From: Burkholderiales bacterium UBA4657
GTDB taxonomy: Bacteria > Pseudomonadota > Gammaproteobacteria > Burkholderiales > Burkholderiaceae_E
Reading direction: 5' to 3'
Length of the DNA stretch: 39,400 bases
Assembly: GCA_002405475.1 (NCBI GenBank)
Contig: DHLX01000015.1
Coordinates: forward strand, 1 to 39,400
Within the stretch, counting starts at the first letter, position 1. The number at the start of each line of letters is the position of its first letter. This document shows, piece after piece, positions 21,801 to 31,203 of this stretch. The position numbers were made by a program, and so were the translations under genes. The notes under the pieces are model-generated. The model was not told the origin of the DNA and ran no database searches. It saw nothing but the letters and a program-made list of their open reading frames with translations.

Positions 21801-21809
21801 TGCTATAAT
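21801..21809 (+). promoter_or_regulatory. extended -10 promoter of ndk
   Basis: TGCTATAAT is a perfect -10 with a TGN extension, 33 bases before the ndk ATG. An AGGAG ribosome site follows. This is probably the main promoter for ndk-rlmN and perhaps the genes beyond. Confidence 0.65.
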
Positions 21810-21842
21810 GTCAGGTTGAACTAAAACAGGAGCATTACAGAC

Positions 21843-22268
21843 ATGGCTATTGAACGTACCCTCTCTATTATCAAACCTGACGCAGTGGCGAAAAATGTCA
21901 TCGGTCAAATTTACGCCCGCTTCGAGTCGGCCGGCTTGAAAGTGATTGCTGCCAGGATGATGCAGCTTTCGCGCGAAGATGCTGGGCGTTTTTATGCGGT
22001 GCACAAAGAGCGCCCTTTTTTCAAGGATCTGGTCGATTTCATGGTGTCGGGTCCGGTCATGGTTCAAGTTCTGGAGGGCGACAACGCAGTCGTGAAAAAC
22101 CGTGAACTCATGGGCGCCACCGACCCCAAGAAAGCGGACAAGGGCACCATTCGCGCTGACTTTGCTGACAGCATTGACGCCAACGCAGTTCACGGCTCGG
22201 ACAGTGCCGACAATGCCAAGATTGAAATTGCTTTCTTTTTTCCCGAGTCGCAAATTTATTCGCGTTAA
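21843..22268 (+). CDS. ndk: nucleoside diphosphate kinase
   Basis: A 141-residue enzyme that balances nucleoside triphosphates through a phosphohistidine intermediate. It begins MAIERTLSIIKPDAVAKN and holds the active-site block NAVHGSDS with His117 as the phosphorylated residue. Length and sequence fit the bacterial tetrameric type. It has its own promoter (21801-21809) and an AGGAG ribosome site. rlmN begins 9 bases after its stop, as in many betaproteobacteria. Confidence 0.97.
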   Translation: MAIERTLSIIKPDAVAKNVIGQIYARFESAGLKVIAARMMQLSREDAGRFYAVHKERPFFKDLVDFMVSGPVMVQVLEGDNAVVKNRELMGATDPKKADKGTIRADFADSIDANAVHGSDSADNAKIEIAFFFPESQIYSR

Positions 22269-22277
22269 TCTGTTGAT

Positions 22278-23441
22278 GTGACTACTGCCCAACGAATCAA
22301 TCTGCTCGATTTCTCTGCCCAAGGCCTGGCCGATCTTGTCGCCGGGCTAGGTGAAAAGCCGTTTCGTGCCAAGCAATTGATCCGTTGGGTGCACCATTAC
22401 GGGGCTGATTCATTTGATGCCATGTCAGATTTGGCCAAGGGTTTCCGGGCCAAGTTGTCGCAGCTGGCGACGATACAGTCCCCGGATGTATTGCGTGACC
22501 ATACCTCAAGCGACGGTACGCGCAAGTGGCTGCTGGATGTCGGAAACGGTAACGCAATAGAAACGGTTTTTATACCGGAGCAAGCGCGTGGCACCTTATG
22601 TATCAGCACTCAGGCGGGTTGTGCGGTCAATTGCCATTTCTGTTCTACCGGTAAACAAGGCTTCAACCGCAATTTGAGTGTGGCAGAAATTATTGGCCAG
22701 CTTTGGTGGGCCGAACGCGAACTCAAGAAAAGCTACGGCATTAGCCCTGATGGTGAAAGGGTCATTACCAACGTCGTGTTAATGGGCATGGGTGAGCCTC
22801 TGCTCAATTATGACCACACCCTGGCGGCGATTTCCCTGATGCTGGACGACAACGCCTATGGTTTAAGCAAGCGCCGCGTGACCCTGTCGACTTCCGGTGT
22901 TGTTCCGTTTATGGACAGGCTAGGGCACGACATGCCGATTGCCTTGGCGGTATCGCTGCATGCCAGTAATGATGCCATGCGTGACGTACTTGTCCCTTTA
23001 AACAAAAAGTATCCCTTATCCGAATTAATGGCGGCATGCCGACGTTATCTGCAATTTGCGCCACGAGACTTCATCACCTTTGAGTATGTCATGCTCAAAG
23101 ACGTGAATGACAGTCTGGAGCACGCCCGGGAATTAATTCAACTGACGCGCACGGTTCCCTGTAAATTCAACCTGATTCCCTTCAATCCGTTTCCCGACTC
23201 TGGACTGGAGCGCAGCCCTATGCCTAAAATCAAGGCCTTTGCTCACGAATTGATGCAGGCAGGCATAGTGACGACTATCCGTAAAACCCGTGGTGATGAC
23301 ATTGACGCGGCTTGTGGTCAACTGGCCGGAGAAATCCAGGACAGGACACGCCTGGCGGAACGCAGTGGATTGGCCCCGGTCCAATGGCTGGGATCAAAAC
23401 CCCAGTCTGGATCAACCTCAACTTCTCCGGGACAGGTATGA
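22278..23441 (+). CDS. rlmN: dual-specificity rRNA/tRNA adenine-C2 methyltransferase RlmN
   Basis: A 387-residue radical-SAM enzyme that makes m2A2503 in 23S rRNA and m2A37 in some tRNAs. The cluster motif CX3CX2C is Cys115, Cys119 and Cys122 (GCAVNCHFC). The second methylation cysteine should be in DDIDAACGQL near residue 350. It starts with GTG at 22278; the ATG two bases earlier runs straight into a stop. The ribosome site is poor. The stop overlaps the pilW start (ATGA). The tail after residue 365 is low complexity. Confidence 0.95.
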   Translation: MTTAQRINLLDFSAQGLADLVAGLGEKPFRAKQLIRWVHHYGADSFDAMSDLAKGFRAKLSQLATIQSPDVLRDHTSSDGTRKWLLDVGNGNAIETVFIPEQARGTLCISTQAGCAVNCHFCSTGKQGFNRNLSVAEIIGQLWWAERELKKSYGISPDGERVITNVVLMGMGEPLLNYDHTLAAISLMLDDNAYGLSKRRVTLSTSGVVPFMDRLGHDMPIALAVSLHASNDAMRDVLVPLNKKYPLSELMAACRRYLQFAPRDFITFEYVMLKDVNDSLEHARELIQLTRTVPCKFNLIPFNPFPDSGLERSPMPKIKAFAHELMQAGIVTTIRKTRGDDIDAACGQLAGEIQDRTRLAERSGLAPVQWLGSKPQSGSTSTSPGQV

Positions 23442-24253
23442 AAATGTACGCAAAATGGCCACTTGTTCTGGGTGCACTGCTACTAGTTTTGCTGGCAGGT
23501 TGTGCGTCATCAGAGCGCCAGCAGGAAGAAACCAGTACTGGCTTGCAGACAGTAGATAGCAGCGGACAAAACGAATCTGATACGCGGCGCCGGGCGCGAT
23601 TACGCGTAGAACTGGCGATGGAATATTTTCGTAGCCGTCAATACTCGATTGCTTTGGAAGAGTTGCGCAATGCACAAAATATTGATGCCAACTACAACGA
23701 AATCCATAATGCTTTTGCCCTGGTTTACATGGAGCTGAATGAAACCAAACTGGCCGAAGACAGTTTTCAGCGTGCCTTGCGTCTGGGTCCCAACGATTCT
23801 GAAACCAACAACAATTACGGTTGGTTTTTGTGTCAAAACGGACAACCACAAAAAGCTATTAACCATTTTCAGGTGGCTTTGCGTAACCCCTTATACGCGA
23901 CCCCGGCGATTGCAGCGCGTAATGCTGGTATTTGCTCCATGCGGGCGGGAGACATGAATACAGCACTCGAGTTTCTGCAACGTTCATTCCGTTTTGACCC
24001 AGGTAGCGGTCTGACGATGTATTACCTGGCCGAAACTTTATACCGGAGTAAAGAATTTACCAGGGCACGTTTTTATATTACTCGTCTGAATGAGCAGGTC
24101 GAGCCGACACCTGCTGGTTTGTGGTTAGCCATCAAGATTGAGCGAAAGTTGGGAGACCGGTTTGCCGAAGAACGGCTGGCAAATCAGTTGCGGCGGCGCT
24201 TCCCTGAGTCGCGCGAGAATGTGGCCTATCAACGTGGCAATTTTGATGACTGA
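23438..24253 (+). CDS. pilW: type IV pilus biogenesis/stability lipoprotein PilW (PilF)
   Basis: A 271-residue lipoprotein made of TPR repeats. The signal peptide ends in the lipobox LLAGC, with Cys22 lipidated. TPR-like helices run from about residue 55 to 235 (for example AFALVYMELNETKLAEDSFQRALRLGPND). In Pseudomonas and Neisseria the homologue guides the PilQ secretin to the outer membrane. The ATG overlaps the rlmN stop; the longer upstream frame is only the rlmN shadow. It overlaps rodZ by 8 bases. The ndk-rlmN-pilF-rodZ-ispG-hisS order is shared with many beta- and gammaproteobacteria. Confidence 0.9.
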   Translation: MKMYAKWPLVLGALLLVLLAGCASSERQQEETSTGLQTVDSSGQNESDTRRRARLRVELAMEYFRSRQYSIALEELRNAQNIDANYNEIHNAFALVYMELNETKLAEDSFQRALRLGPNDSETNNNYGWFLCQNGQPQKAINHFQVALRNPLYATPAIAARNAGICSMRAGDMNTALEFLQRSFRFDPGSGLTMYYLAETLYRSKEFTRARFYITRLNEQVEPTPAGLWLAIKIERKLGDRFAEERLANQLRRRFPESRENVAYQRGNFDD

Positions 24254-25106
24254 TCAGAGTCTCGAACCCGGTGCCTCCGGCACTCGAACCGAACTTGTAG
24301 ATGGCATAGGGCCGCAGCTGGCACGTGCTCGTGAATCTATGAACTGGTCTAGTGCTGAAGTGGCTCAACGGCTTTGTATGAGTATCAAACAAATTGAAGC
24401 GATAGAGTCACAGCGCTGGCACGAGTTTGCCAATATGTCTATTTTGAGAGCGTTTGTTCGTTCATACGCCAAGTTACTGAATTTGAATCCGGACACCCTG
24501 ACCTCTGCTTTGCCACTTGGCAAGCAGGAAACCGCCTCCCTGATTTATTCCCCCTCAGTATCGGTACCTTTACCCGGTCAGGGTCTGAGTCACAAAGCCG
24601 TACGCTGGTTGCTCTATTTTTTTCTTATCCTGATAGTCTTGGGCTTGATAAGCAGTGCATTCTGGGTTTATTGGCAGGGTGATGGCAAACTGCCGCTTGC
24701 GCGCCAGTCAGTTGAGGCAATCGCAGTCCCCGTGCCTCCTGTAACAAGTACCAAACAAACTCTACCCGAGCCGGATACGGCTCCGGTATCACCAATAGTG
24801 GCTATGGTACCGCCACCTGCTGAAGTCAAGCCCGTCGTAGTACCGCCTGTTTCTCCAACTGCAACGAACAGTCCACAGCTATCTCTAAAATTTTCCGAGG
24901 AATGCTGGATTGAAATTTTTCATGATGGCAATAAGGTTCTGGCACGCGGCTTGCAGCCCGGCGGCTCGGAATTAAGTTTCAACGGCAGGCCACCGTTTCG
25001 CTTGCTCATCGGTAATGCCAAAGCTGTCAGCTTGAGATACAAGGGACAGTCGGTCGATTTGACAACCTACACGGGTGATAAAGTTGCTCGACTGACTCTG
25101 GAATAA
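24246..25106 (+). CDS. rodZ: RodZ-like cell-shape protein
   Basis: A 286-residue bitopic membrane protein. The N-terminal helix-turn-helix (about 20-85, GPQLARARESMNWSSAEVAQRLCMS) is the MreB-binding domain in RodZ. One membrane segment lies at about 119-141. A Pro/Val/Thr-rich periplasmic linker leads to a C-terminal DUF4115 domain (about 212-286, LKFSEECWIEIFHDGNKVLARG). RodZ links MreB to the elongasome. It overlaps pilW by 8 bases and precedes ispG by 5. Confidence 0.9.
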   Translation: MTDQSLEPGASGTRTELVDGIGPQLARARESMNWSSAEVAQRLCMSIKQIEAIESQRWHEFANMSILRAFVRSYAKLLNLNPDTLTSALPLGKQETASLIYSPSVSVPLPGQGLSHKAVRWLLYFFLILIVLGLISSAFWVYWQGDGKLPLARQSVEAIAVPVPPVTSTKQTLPEPDTAPVSPIVAMVPPPAEVKPVVVPPVSPTATNSPQLSLKFSEECWIEIFHDGNKVLARGLQPGGSELSFNGRPPFRLLIGNAKAVSLRYKGQSVDLTTYTGDKVARLTLE

Positions 25107-25111
25107 AGACT

Positions 25112-26401
25112 ATGCCAGATCATGCCAATAATCAGCATTGTTTGACCGGGGGCGGTAAGCCTGTACATGGGCCGTCACCGCGCCGGCGGTCTCGCCAGGC
25201 CCTGGTGAGCTGGGGTAGCAAGACTGTTGCCCTGGGTGGTGGTGCGCCCGTGGTGGTTCAGTCTATGACCAACACCGATACTGCCGACGCGATAGCAACG
25301 GCCATTCAGGTCAAGGAGTTGGCACAAGCGGGTTCTGAAATTGTCCGCATTACCGTAAACTCACCCGAGGCCGCGCGTGAAGTGGCGGCAATCCGCAACC
25401 AGCTCGACCGCATGAATATTGACGTACCTTTGGTGGGTGATTTTCACTTCAATGGTCACAAACTGCTGGCCGATTATCCCGATTGTGCCCAGGCTTTATC
25501 CAAATATCGTATTAATCCGGGAAATGTAGGACGCGGGAAAAAGGGCGACGAAAATTTCGCCCGTATGATAGAAGTGGCACTAAAAAATCATAAGCCGGTA
25601 CGGATAGGTGTGAACTGGGGTAGTTTGGACCAGGAGTTGCTGGCACGCCTGATGGACGAAAACGCACGTCGCGCCGAGCCATGGGAGGCGCAGCGCGTCA
25701 TGCATGAAGCGCTGGTGACTTCTGCGATTGAAAATGCCCAGGAAGCCGAGCGCTTGGGGATGCCGGGTAATATGATCTGTTTGTCGGCCAAAGTTTCTGG
25801 TGTACAAGACTTGATTACAGTCTATCGGCAACTGGCTCAGCGTTGTGATTACCCTCTGCACCTGGGTTTGACTGAGGCAGGAATGGGTAGCAAAGGGATT
25901 GTCGCTTCTACCGCTGCACTGGCTGTATTGTTGCAGGAAGGCATAGGCGACACCATAAGGGTATCCTTGACCCCGGAGCCAGGGGGCGACCGGGCCAAAG
26001 AAGTGATCGTGGCACAGGAAATCCTGCAAACCATGGGGTTACGCGCTTTTACGCCTCTGGTGGTAGCCTGCCCTGGATGCGGTCGCACTACCAGCACGTT
26101 CTTTCAGGAACTGGCCGACAAAATACAACGCTATTTGCGCGAGCAAATGCCGCAATGGCGCAATCGCTATCCCGGCGTTGAAACCATGTCGGTGGCGGTC
26201 ATGGGCTGTGTGGTCAATGGTCCGGGCGAGTCCAAGCATGCCAATATTGGCATATCCTTGCCAGGCACCGGAGAAGAACCGACAGCCCCGGTTTTTGTCG
26301 ACGGACAAAGAACCGTGACCCTGAAGGGTGAGCGTATTGCCGAAGATTTTCAGTTGATCGTCGAAAATTATGTCAGCACCCATTATTCAATAAAACACTG
26401 A
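25112..26401 (+). CDS. ispG: 4-hydroxy-3-methylbut-2-en-1-yl diphosphate synthase
   Basis: A 429-residue iron-sulphur enzyme of the MEP isoprenoid pathway that converts MEcPP to HMBPP. The [4Fe-4S] ligands are visible as Cys320 and Cys323 (ACPGCGR) and Cys366 (MGCVVNGPGE), with Glu373 as the fourth. The TIM-barrel part contains VQSMTNTDTADA and HFNGHKLL. A basic stretch RRRSRQALVSWG precedes the barrel. The gene lies between rodZ and hisS, the common proteobacterial order. Confidence 0.96.
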   Translation: MPDHANNQHCLTGGGKPVHGPSPRRRSRQALVSWGSKTVALGGGAPVVVQSMTNTDTADAIATAIQVKELAQAGSEIVRITVNSPEAAREVAAIRNQLDRMNIDVPLVGDFHFNGHKLLADYPDCAQALSKYRINPGNVGRGKKGDENFARMIEVALKNHKPVRIGVNWGSLDQELLARLMDENARRAEPWEAQRVMHEALVTSAIENAQEAERLGMPGNMICLSAKVSGVQDLITVYRQLAQRCDYPLHLGLTEAGMGSKGIVASTAALAVLLQEGIGDTIRVSLTPEPGGDRAKEVIVAQEILQTMGLRAFTPLVVACPGCGRTTSTFFQELADKIQRYLREQMPQWRNRYPGVETMSVAVMGCVVNGPGESKHANIGISLPGTGEEPTAPVFVDGQRTVTLKGERIAEDFQLIVENYVSTHYSIKH

Positions 26402-26416
26402 ACCAAAATCATCTCA

Positions 26417-27742
26417 ATGACAGATAAGAATAAAGCACGGCTCACGGCTGTAAAGGGTATGAATGATGTGTTACCCCAAGACTCAGCTCTCTGGGAGTTT
26501 TTTGAAGAAACAGTACGTTCTGTTTTGCAGAGCTATGGCTATCGGCAGATACGTACTCCGATACTCGAATACACCCCCTTATTCCAACGCGGTATTGGCG
26601 AAGTAACCGACATTGTAGAAAAAGAAATGTATTCCTTTGAGGACGCACTCAATGGCGAGCCTTTATCATTACGCCCGGAGGGAACGGCCTCGGTCTGCCG
26701 GTCAGTCATCGAGCACAACCTGACTTATGAAAGTGGTCAGCGCCTTTGGTACCAAGGGCCGATGTTTCGCCATGAGCGCCCACAGCGTGGACGTTATCGC
26801 CAGTTTCACCAGGTGGGTGTCGAGGCGATCGGCTATGTCGGCCCCGATGTTGATGCCGAGATGATCGGACTATGTGCCCGTTTATGGGACGCATTTGAGC
26901 TGTCAGGTGTGAAGCTCGAAATCAATTCTCTCGGTAACAGTGCCGAGCGCGCCGAGCATCGCGCTGCACTCATCGCCCATCTGGAACGACATCAGGATGC
27001 GCTAGACGATGATGGTAAGCGAAGAATGTATACCAACCCGTTACGGGTACTAGATTCCAAGCACCCGGACGTGCAGCAGGTGGCACAAACTGCACCCAAA
27101 CTTATCGATTATCTGGGGGCTGAGTCGAAAGTACATTTTGAGCAGTTCCAGCGGCTACTGAAACTCAGAGGAGTGCGCTACGATGTCAACCCACGTCTGG
27201 TGCGTGGTCTTGACTATTACAATCTGACTGTATTTGAATGGACTACAGCCGAACTGGGGGCTCAGAGTACTATTTGCGGTGGTGGTCGCTATGACGGCCT
27301 GATCGAGCTGTTGGGAGGCAAACCCACTCCGGCATGTGGATTAGCGCTGGGTGTTGAACGCGTCCTGGAGCTGATTCGTCTGCAGGGCTTTGATGCCGGA
27401 CCGCAGACTGACGTCTACGTGGTTCACGCCGGAACGGGTTCTCTGGAAATGGCACAACAGATCGCAGAATTGCTGCGTGATGAAGGCATTGATACGATAG
27501 TGCATGCTGGTGCCGGAAGTTTCAAATCGCAAATGAAAAAGGCCGATGCCAGTGGTGCTGCTTTTGCGGTAATAATGGGTGAGGATGAATTGCAGGCCAA
27601 TGAAGTCAGCCTGAAGGCCTTGCGTGATGCTGAAGGCAATCCTTTGCATGGAGGGCCGCAGCAGCGCATATCGGTACGCGATTTGCCTTTAAAAATGCTC
27701 GAAGAATTGGGTTTTGGCGGCATGGCTGGGGCAATCGAATAA
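26417..27742 (+). CDS. hisS: histidyl-tRNA synthetase
   Basis: A 441-residue class II synthetase. Motif 1 lies at RQIRTPILEYTPLF, motif 2 in YQGPMFRHERPQRGRYRQFHQ, the His-specific loops in LVRGLDYYNLTVFEW, and motif 3 in ACGLALGVERVLEL. The C-terminal anticodon domain starts near residue 333 (DVYVVHAG). It charges tRNA-His. A separate HisZ at 34976 looks related but lacks synthetase function. It is followed after 37 bases by yfgM. Confidence 0.97.
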   Translation: MTDKNKARLTAVKGMNDVLPQDSALWEFFEETVRSVLQSYGYRQIRTPILEYTPLFQRGIGEVTDIVEKEMYSFEDALNGEPLSLRPEGTASVCRSVIEHNLTYESGQRLWYQGPMFRHERPQRGRYRQFHQVGVEAIGYVGPDVDAEMIGLCARLWDAFELSGVKLEINSLGNSAERAEHRAALIAHLERHQDALDDDGKRRMYTNPLRVLDSKHPDVQQVAQTAPKLIDYLGAESKVHFEQFQRLLKLRGVRYDVNPRLVRGLDYYNLTVFEWTTAELGAQSTICGGGRYDGLIELLGGKPTPACGLALGVERVLELIRLQGFDAGPQTDVYVVHAGTGSLEMAQQIAELLRDEGIDTIVHAGAGSFKSQMKKADASGAAFAVIMGEDELQANEVSLKALRDAEGNPLHGGPQQRISVRDLPLKMLEELGFGGMAGAIE

Positions 27743-27779
27743 ACTTCGGGTTTTGATTGAATTACGACAAAGAAAAGAT

Positions 27780-28412
27780 ATGGCATACGATCTGGAAGAA
27801 CAGGAACGACTGGCAGAATTAAAAGCCTGGTGGTCTACATATGGAAAATGGATAGTATCCCTGCTACTGGCAGTATTGCTGGGTATCGCCGCGTGGCGTG
27901 CGTACAGCGTTTGGGGCACTAATCAGGCTATCAAGGCCTCGGCCTTATATGCCCAATTGCAGACTGCAGTGCAAACCAAAGACAAGGAAAAAATTGCGGC
28001 AGCGTTTAAAGCCTTGCAGAGCGACTATGCCAGTACCCAGTATGCAGCGATGGCAGCATTGCTGGAGGCCAGGTATCAGGTGGATGAAAAAAATCTCGCT
28101 TCGGCGCGCGCTACCCTGGAGTGGGCGGTCAAAAAAACCCAATCCGACGAGCTTCGCGCCATTGCGGCTTTACGGCTGGCTGGACTATTACTGGATGAAA
28201 AACAGTTTGACCAAGCCTTAAAGGTACTTGATGGCAAAGTGCCAGAGGCCTTCATACCGTTGTATGCCGACCGGCGTGGTGATATTTATGTCGCGCAAAA
28301 CAAAATGCAGGAGGCTCGAAAAGAGTTCAAGCTGGCGCTCGAAAAACTGAAAGAAGACACCAATCTGCGCCAAATTGTCGAAATCAAGCTGGACGCATTA
28401 GGCGAGGTATGA
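27780..28412 (+). CDS. yfgM: YfgM-family membrane-anchored TPR protein
   Basis: A 210-residue protein with one membrane segment at about residues 24-42 (WIVSLLLAVLLGIAAW) and a periplasmic TPR-like helical domain. The YfgM family acts with the PpiD chaperone at the Sec translocon. The acidic N terminus AYDLEEQERLAELKAWW is typical. The start at 27780 is preferred over an in-frame codon inside hisS. The stop overlaps the bamB start (ATGA), matching the hisS-yfgM-bamB-der order of E. coli. Confidence 0.9.
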   Translation: MAYDLEEQERLAELKAWWSTYGKWIVSLLLAVLLGIAAWRAYSVWGTNQAIKASALYAQLQTAVQTKDKEKIAAAFKALQSDYASTQYAAMAALLEARYQVDEKNLASARATLEWAVKKTQSDELRAIAALRLAGLLLDEKQFDQALKVLDGKVPEAFIPLYADRRGDIYVAQNKMQEARKEFKLALEKLKEDTNLRQIVEIKLDALGEV

Positions 28413-29584
28413 ACGTGGCAATACACTCCCTTTTCAAGTTCAAACTCGGCTGCCTGATGCTACTTCTGATCAGTATGCTCGGAGGATGTGGCTGGTTTGG
28501 TGGCAAAAAAACACCGACCCGCGTTCCAGCCGAATTAGCCGAGTTCAAACCTAACCTGAGTGTCCGCACCCTCTGGCAGGCACAAGTGGGCAGTAGTGGC
28601 CGCTTTGCCTTGCAGCCTGCCCATAGTGGTGACCTTGTCGTCGCCGCTGCTGCGGATGGCACGGTCTCAGCCTACCAGCTCAGCACCGGACAGCTACGTT
28701 GGCGTGTTACAGCCGGGTTTCCCATTTCTGCAGGCGTGGGGGTCGGGAATGGCCTTGTCGTAGTGGGTGGAGGCGAGGGTGATGTACTGGCACTTTCACT
28801 CACTGATGGCGCCGTACGCTGGAAATCCAAAATCAATGCAGAACCTTTTGGCGCACCCGCCCTGGTGCAAAATGTGGTAGTGGTGCGTGCCTCTGATGCC
28901 CGTCTGTTCGGGCTGGATGCTGAAAAAGGCTCACGCCTCTGGACCGTACAACGCACCTTACCACCGCTGGTGATGCGCACTGAAGCTCTGATGGCAACCA
29001 GTGCCGATACCCTGTTTACCGGTATGCCAGGCGGGCGGTTACTGGCTGTTAATGCATCGAACGGCAATATACGGTTTGATACTTCGGTCGCCTTGCCACG
29101 CGGCTCCACTGAACTGGAGCGCATGGTTGACGTCATTGGGCCGGTACTGCTCAATGCCGGCGAGGTATGCGGCGCGGCACATCAGGGGCGTGTGGCCTGT
29201 ATCAATATACAAACCGGCGCTTTGAGCTGGGCTCGCGATTTTTCAGCGGCAGTCGGGCTGGGCGGTGACGCCCGCTATGTTTTTGCCGTCGACACGCGTA
29301 GCCACGTTCAGGCGTTTTCCCGTAATGGTGGCGCGGTGGTATGGAAAAATGAACGCCTGCAATATCGTGCCCTGAGCGCTCCGGTTTCCTGGGGTCGCGC
29401 GGTAGTAGTAGGCGACTTCCAGGGGCAGATACATTTTCTGGCACGTGAAGACGGTGCCATGCTGGCGCGAGTGCCGACCGATGGCGGTATGGTCAGAGCC
29501 GCACCCATCATGGTGGAGCAAGGCGCTATCAACGCTGTCATCGTACAAACCGCCAATGGTGGCTTGTTTGTATTGGGTCAATAA
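28409..29584 (+). CDS. bamB: outer-membrane assembly lipoprotein BamB
   Basis: A 391-residue lipoprotein of the BAM complex, which folds barrel proteins into the outer membrane. The lipobox LGGC puts the lipid on Cys27. The mature part is an eight-bladed propeller with repeated motifs of the GxxxWxxxx type, such as TGQLRWRV, DGAVRWKSKI, KGSRLWTVQ, TGALSWARDF and GGAVVWKNE. Overlaps yfgM by 4 bases; der starts 2 bases after the stop. Confidence 0.95.
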   Translation: MNVAIHSLFKFKLGCLMLLLISMLGGCGWFGGKKTPTRVPAELAEFKPNLSVRTLWQAQVGSSGRFALQPAHSGDLVVAAAADGTVSAYQLSTGQLRWRVTAGFPISAGVGVGNGLVVVGGGEGDVLALSLTDGAVRWKSKINAEPFGAPALVQNVVVVRASDARLFGLDAEKGSRLWTVQRTLPPLVMRTEALMATSADTLFTGMPGGRLLAVNASNGNIRFDTSVALPRGSTELERMVDVIGPVLLNAGEVCGAAHQGRVACINIQTGALSWARDFSAAVGLGGDARYVFAVDTRSHVQAFSRNGGAVVWKNERLQYRALSAPVSWGRAVVVGDFQGQIHFLAREDGAMLARVPTDGGMVRAAPIMVEQGAINAVIVQTANGGLFVLGQ

Positions 29585-29586
29585 GT

Positions 29587-30921
29587 TTGAAACCTGTTAT
29601 TGCCATTGTCGGCCGTCCGAATGTCGGCAAATCGACCCTGTTTAACCGACTGACACGCAGCCGCGATGCCCTGGTTGCCGACCAGCCCGGCTTGACCCGA
29701 GACCGCCACTATGGCGAGGGTCGAGTTGGTGATCGCCCGTATCTTTTGATAGATACGGGCGGTTTCGAGCCAGTAGCAAAAGAAGGCATCGTCTATGAAA
29801 TGGCGCGCCAGACGCAACAGGCCATTGATGAAGCCGATGCGGTCATTTTTGTACTCGATGGTCGGGCTGGACTGGTGCCGCATGACGAGCGCATTGCCAA
29901 TACACTCAGACGCTCTGGAACCCACGTGGTACTGGCAGTCAATAAATCTGAAGGTATGAAACACTCGCTGGTTGCGGCCGATTTTTATAAACTCGGTTTA
30001 GGCGAACCCTGCGTCGTTTCCTCGGCTCATGGCGATGGCGTCAATGAATTGATGGAACAGGTGCTGGCCTTGTTTCCCAGCCCGGAACCCGAACCGGATC
30101 AAGAGGCAGATGGCAATAAGCGCATCAAACTGGCGCTGGTGGGGCGTCCGAATGTGGGTAAATCGACCCTGATTAATGCCTTGGTAGGTGAGGAGCGCGT
30201 CATTGCCTTTGATATGCCGGGTACCACGCGCGATGCTATTGCCATCGATTTTGAGTCTGGTGATAAACGCTATACCTTGATTGATACCGCTGGCCTGCGC
30301 CGCAAGGGCAAGGTGTTTGAGGCCGTGGAAAAATTTTCTGTAGTAAAAACCTTGCAGGCCATTGCCGATGCCAATGTCGTGGTATTGATGCTTGACGCGC
30401 AGCAGGACATTGCCGACCAGGATGCGCACATCGCTGGATTTGTGCTTGAACAGGGGCGGGCGGTAGTGCTGGCAGTGAATAAATGGGACGGGCTGGATGA
30501 GACCCGGCGCGATTTCATCAAGCGCGAAATAGACAGAAAGTTACAGTTTCTGAAATTTGCCGATCTGCATTTCATTTCTGCCCTTAAACAGCGAGGTTTG
30601 AAGCGCTTGATGATGTCGGTCAATGCCGCTTATGAAGCAGCTTTCCGCAAACTGCCGACGCCGAAACTGACCCGCGCCTTGCAGGCGGCTGTTGAGCATC
30701 AGGCCCCACCACGACATGGGTTATCGCGCCCGAAATTGCGTTATGCTCATCAAGGTGGAATGAATCCACCGGTGGTGGTGGTACACGGAAACGGACTGCA
30801 ACATGTACCGGCGCATTACACTCGCTATCTGGAGGGGCGTTTCAGGGAAACTTTTGACCTGACCGGCACTCCATTAAAAATCGAGTATCGTACGACTTCC
30901 AATCCTTACAACGTATCATAA
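29587..30921 (+). CDS. der: ribosome biogenesis GTPase Der
   Basis: A 444-residue protein with two tandem G domains: P-loops GRPNVGKSTLFNRL at the N terminus and GRPNVGKSTLINAL near residue 185, each with its own DxxG and NKxD-type motif, and a C-terminal KH-like domain. Der (EngA) is needed for 50S assembly. The start is TTG, 2 bases after the bamB stop, giving the canonical MKPVIAIVGRPN. No ribosome site is seen, so translation may be coupled to bamB. Confidence 0.95.
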   Translation: MKPVIAIVGRPNVGKSTLFNRLTRSRDALVADQPGLTRDRHYGEGRVGDRPYLLIDTGGFEPVAKEGIVYEMARQTQQAIDEADAVIFVLDGRAGLVPHDERIANTLRRSGTHVVLAVNKSEGMKHSLVAADFYKLGLGEPCVVSSAHGDGVNELMEQVLALFPSPEPEPDQEADGNKRIKLALVGRPNVGKSTLINALVGEERVIAFDMPGTTRDAIAIDFESGDKRYTLIDTAGLRRKGKVFEAVEKFSVVKTLQAIADANVVVLMLDAQQDIADQDAHIAGFVLEQGRAVVLAVNKWDGLDETRRDFIKREIDRKLQFLKFADLHFISALKQRGLKRLMMSVNAAYEAAFRKLPTPKLTRALQAAVEHQAPPRHGLSRPKLRYAHQGGMNPPVVVVHGNGLQHVPAHYTRYLEGRFRETFDLTGTPLKIEYRTTSNPYNVS

Positions 30922-30942
30922 AACCCGCTCCAGGAGCCCATC

Positions 30943-31194
30943 ATGAGTAATAAAGGCCAGTTGTTACAAGACCCCTTCCTCAACGCCTTGCGCCGGGAGC
31001 ACATCCCAGTGGCTATCTATCTGGTCAATGGAATCAAGCTGCAGGGTCAGATCGAGTCGTTTGATCAATACGTGGTTCTGCTGCGCAATACCGTGACACA
31101 AATGGTCTACAAGCACGCCATTTCCACGGTAGTGCCGACGCGCTCGGTCAATTTGCAGGCAGAACAGATCGAATCAGCAGCTGCAACGGAATAA
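30943..31194 (+). CDS. hfq: RNA chaperone Hfq
   Basis: An 83-residue Sm-like protein that forms hexamers and pairs small RNAs with mRNAs. It begins MSNKGQLLQDPFLNALRREHIPVAIYLVNGIKLQGQI (Sm1) and contains YKHAIST (Sm2). The proximal-face residues Gln8, Asp9 and the KHA motif are present. The C-terminal tail is short. An AGGAG ribosome site precedes it. hflX follows after 9 bases, as usual. Confidence 0.98.
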   Translation: MSNKGQLLQDPFLNALRREHIPVAIYLVNGIKLQGQIESFDQYVVLLRNTVTQMVYKHAISTVVPTRSVNLQAEQIESAAATE

Positions 31195-31203
31195 CCGGTA
31201 CTC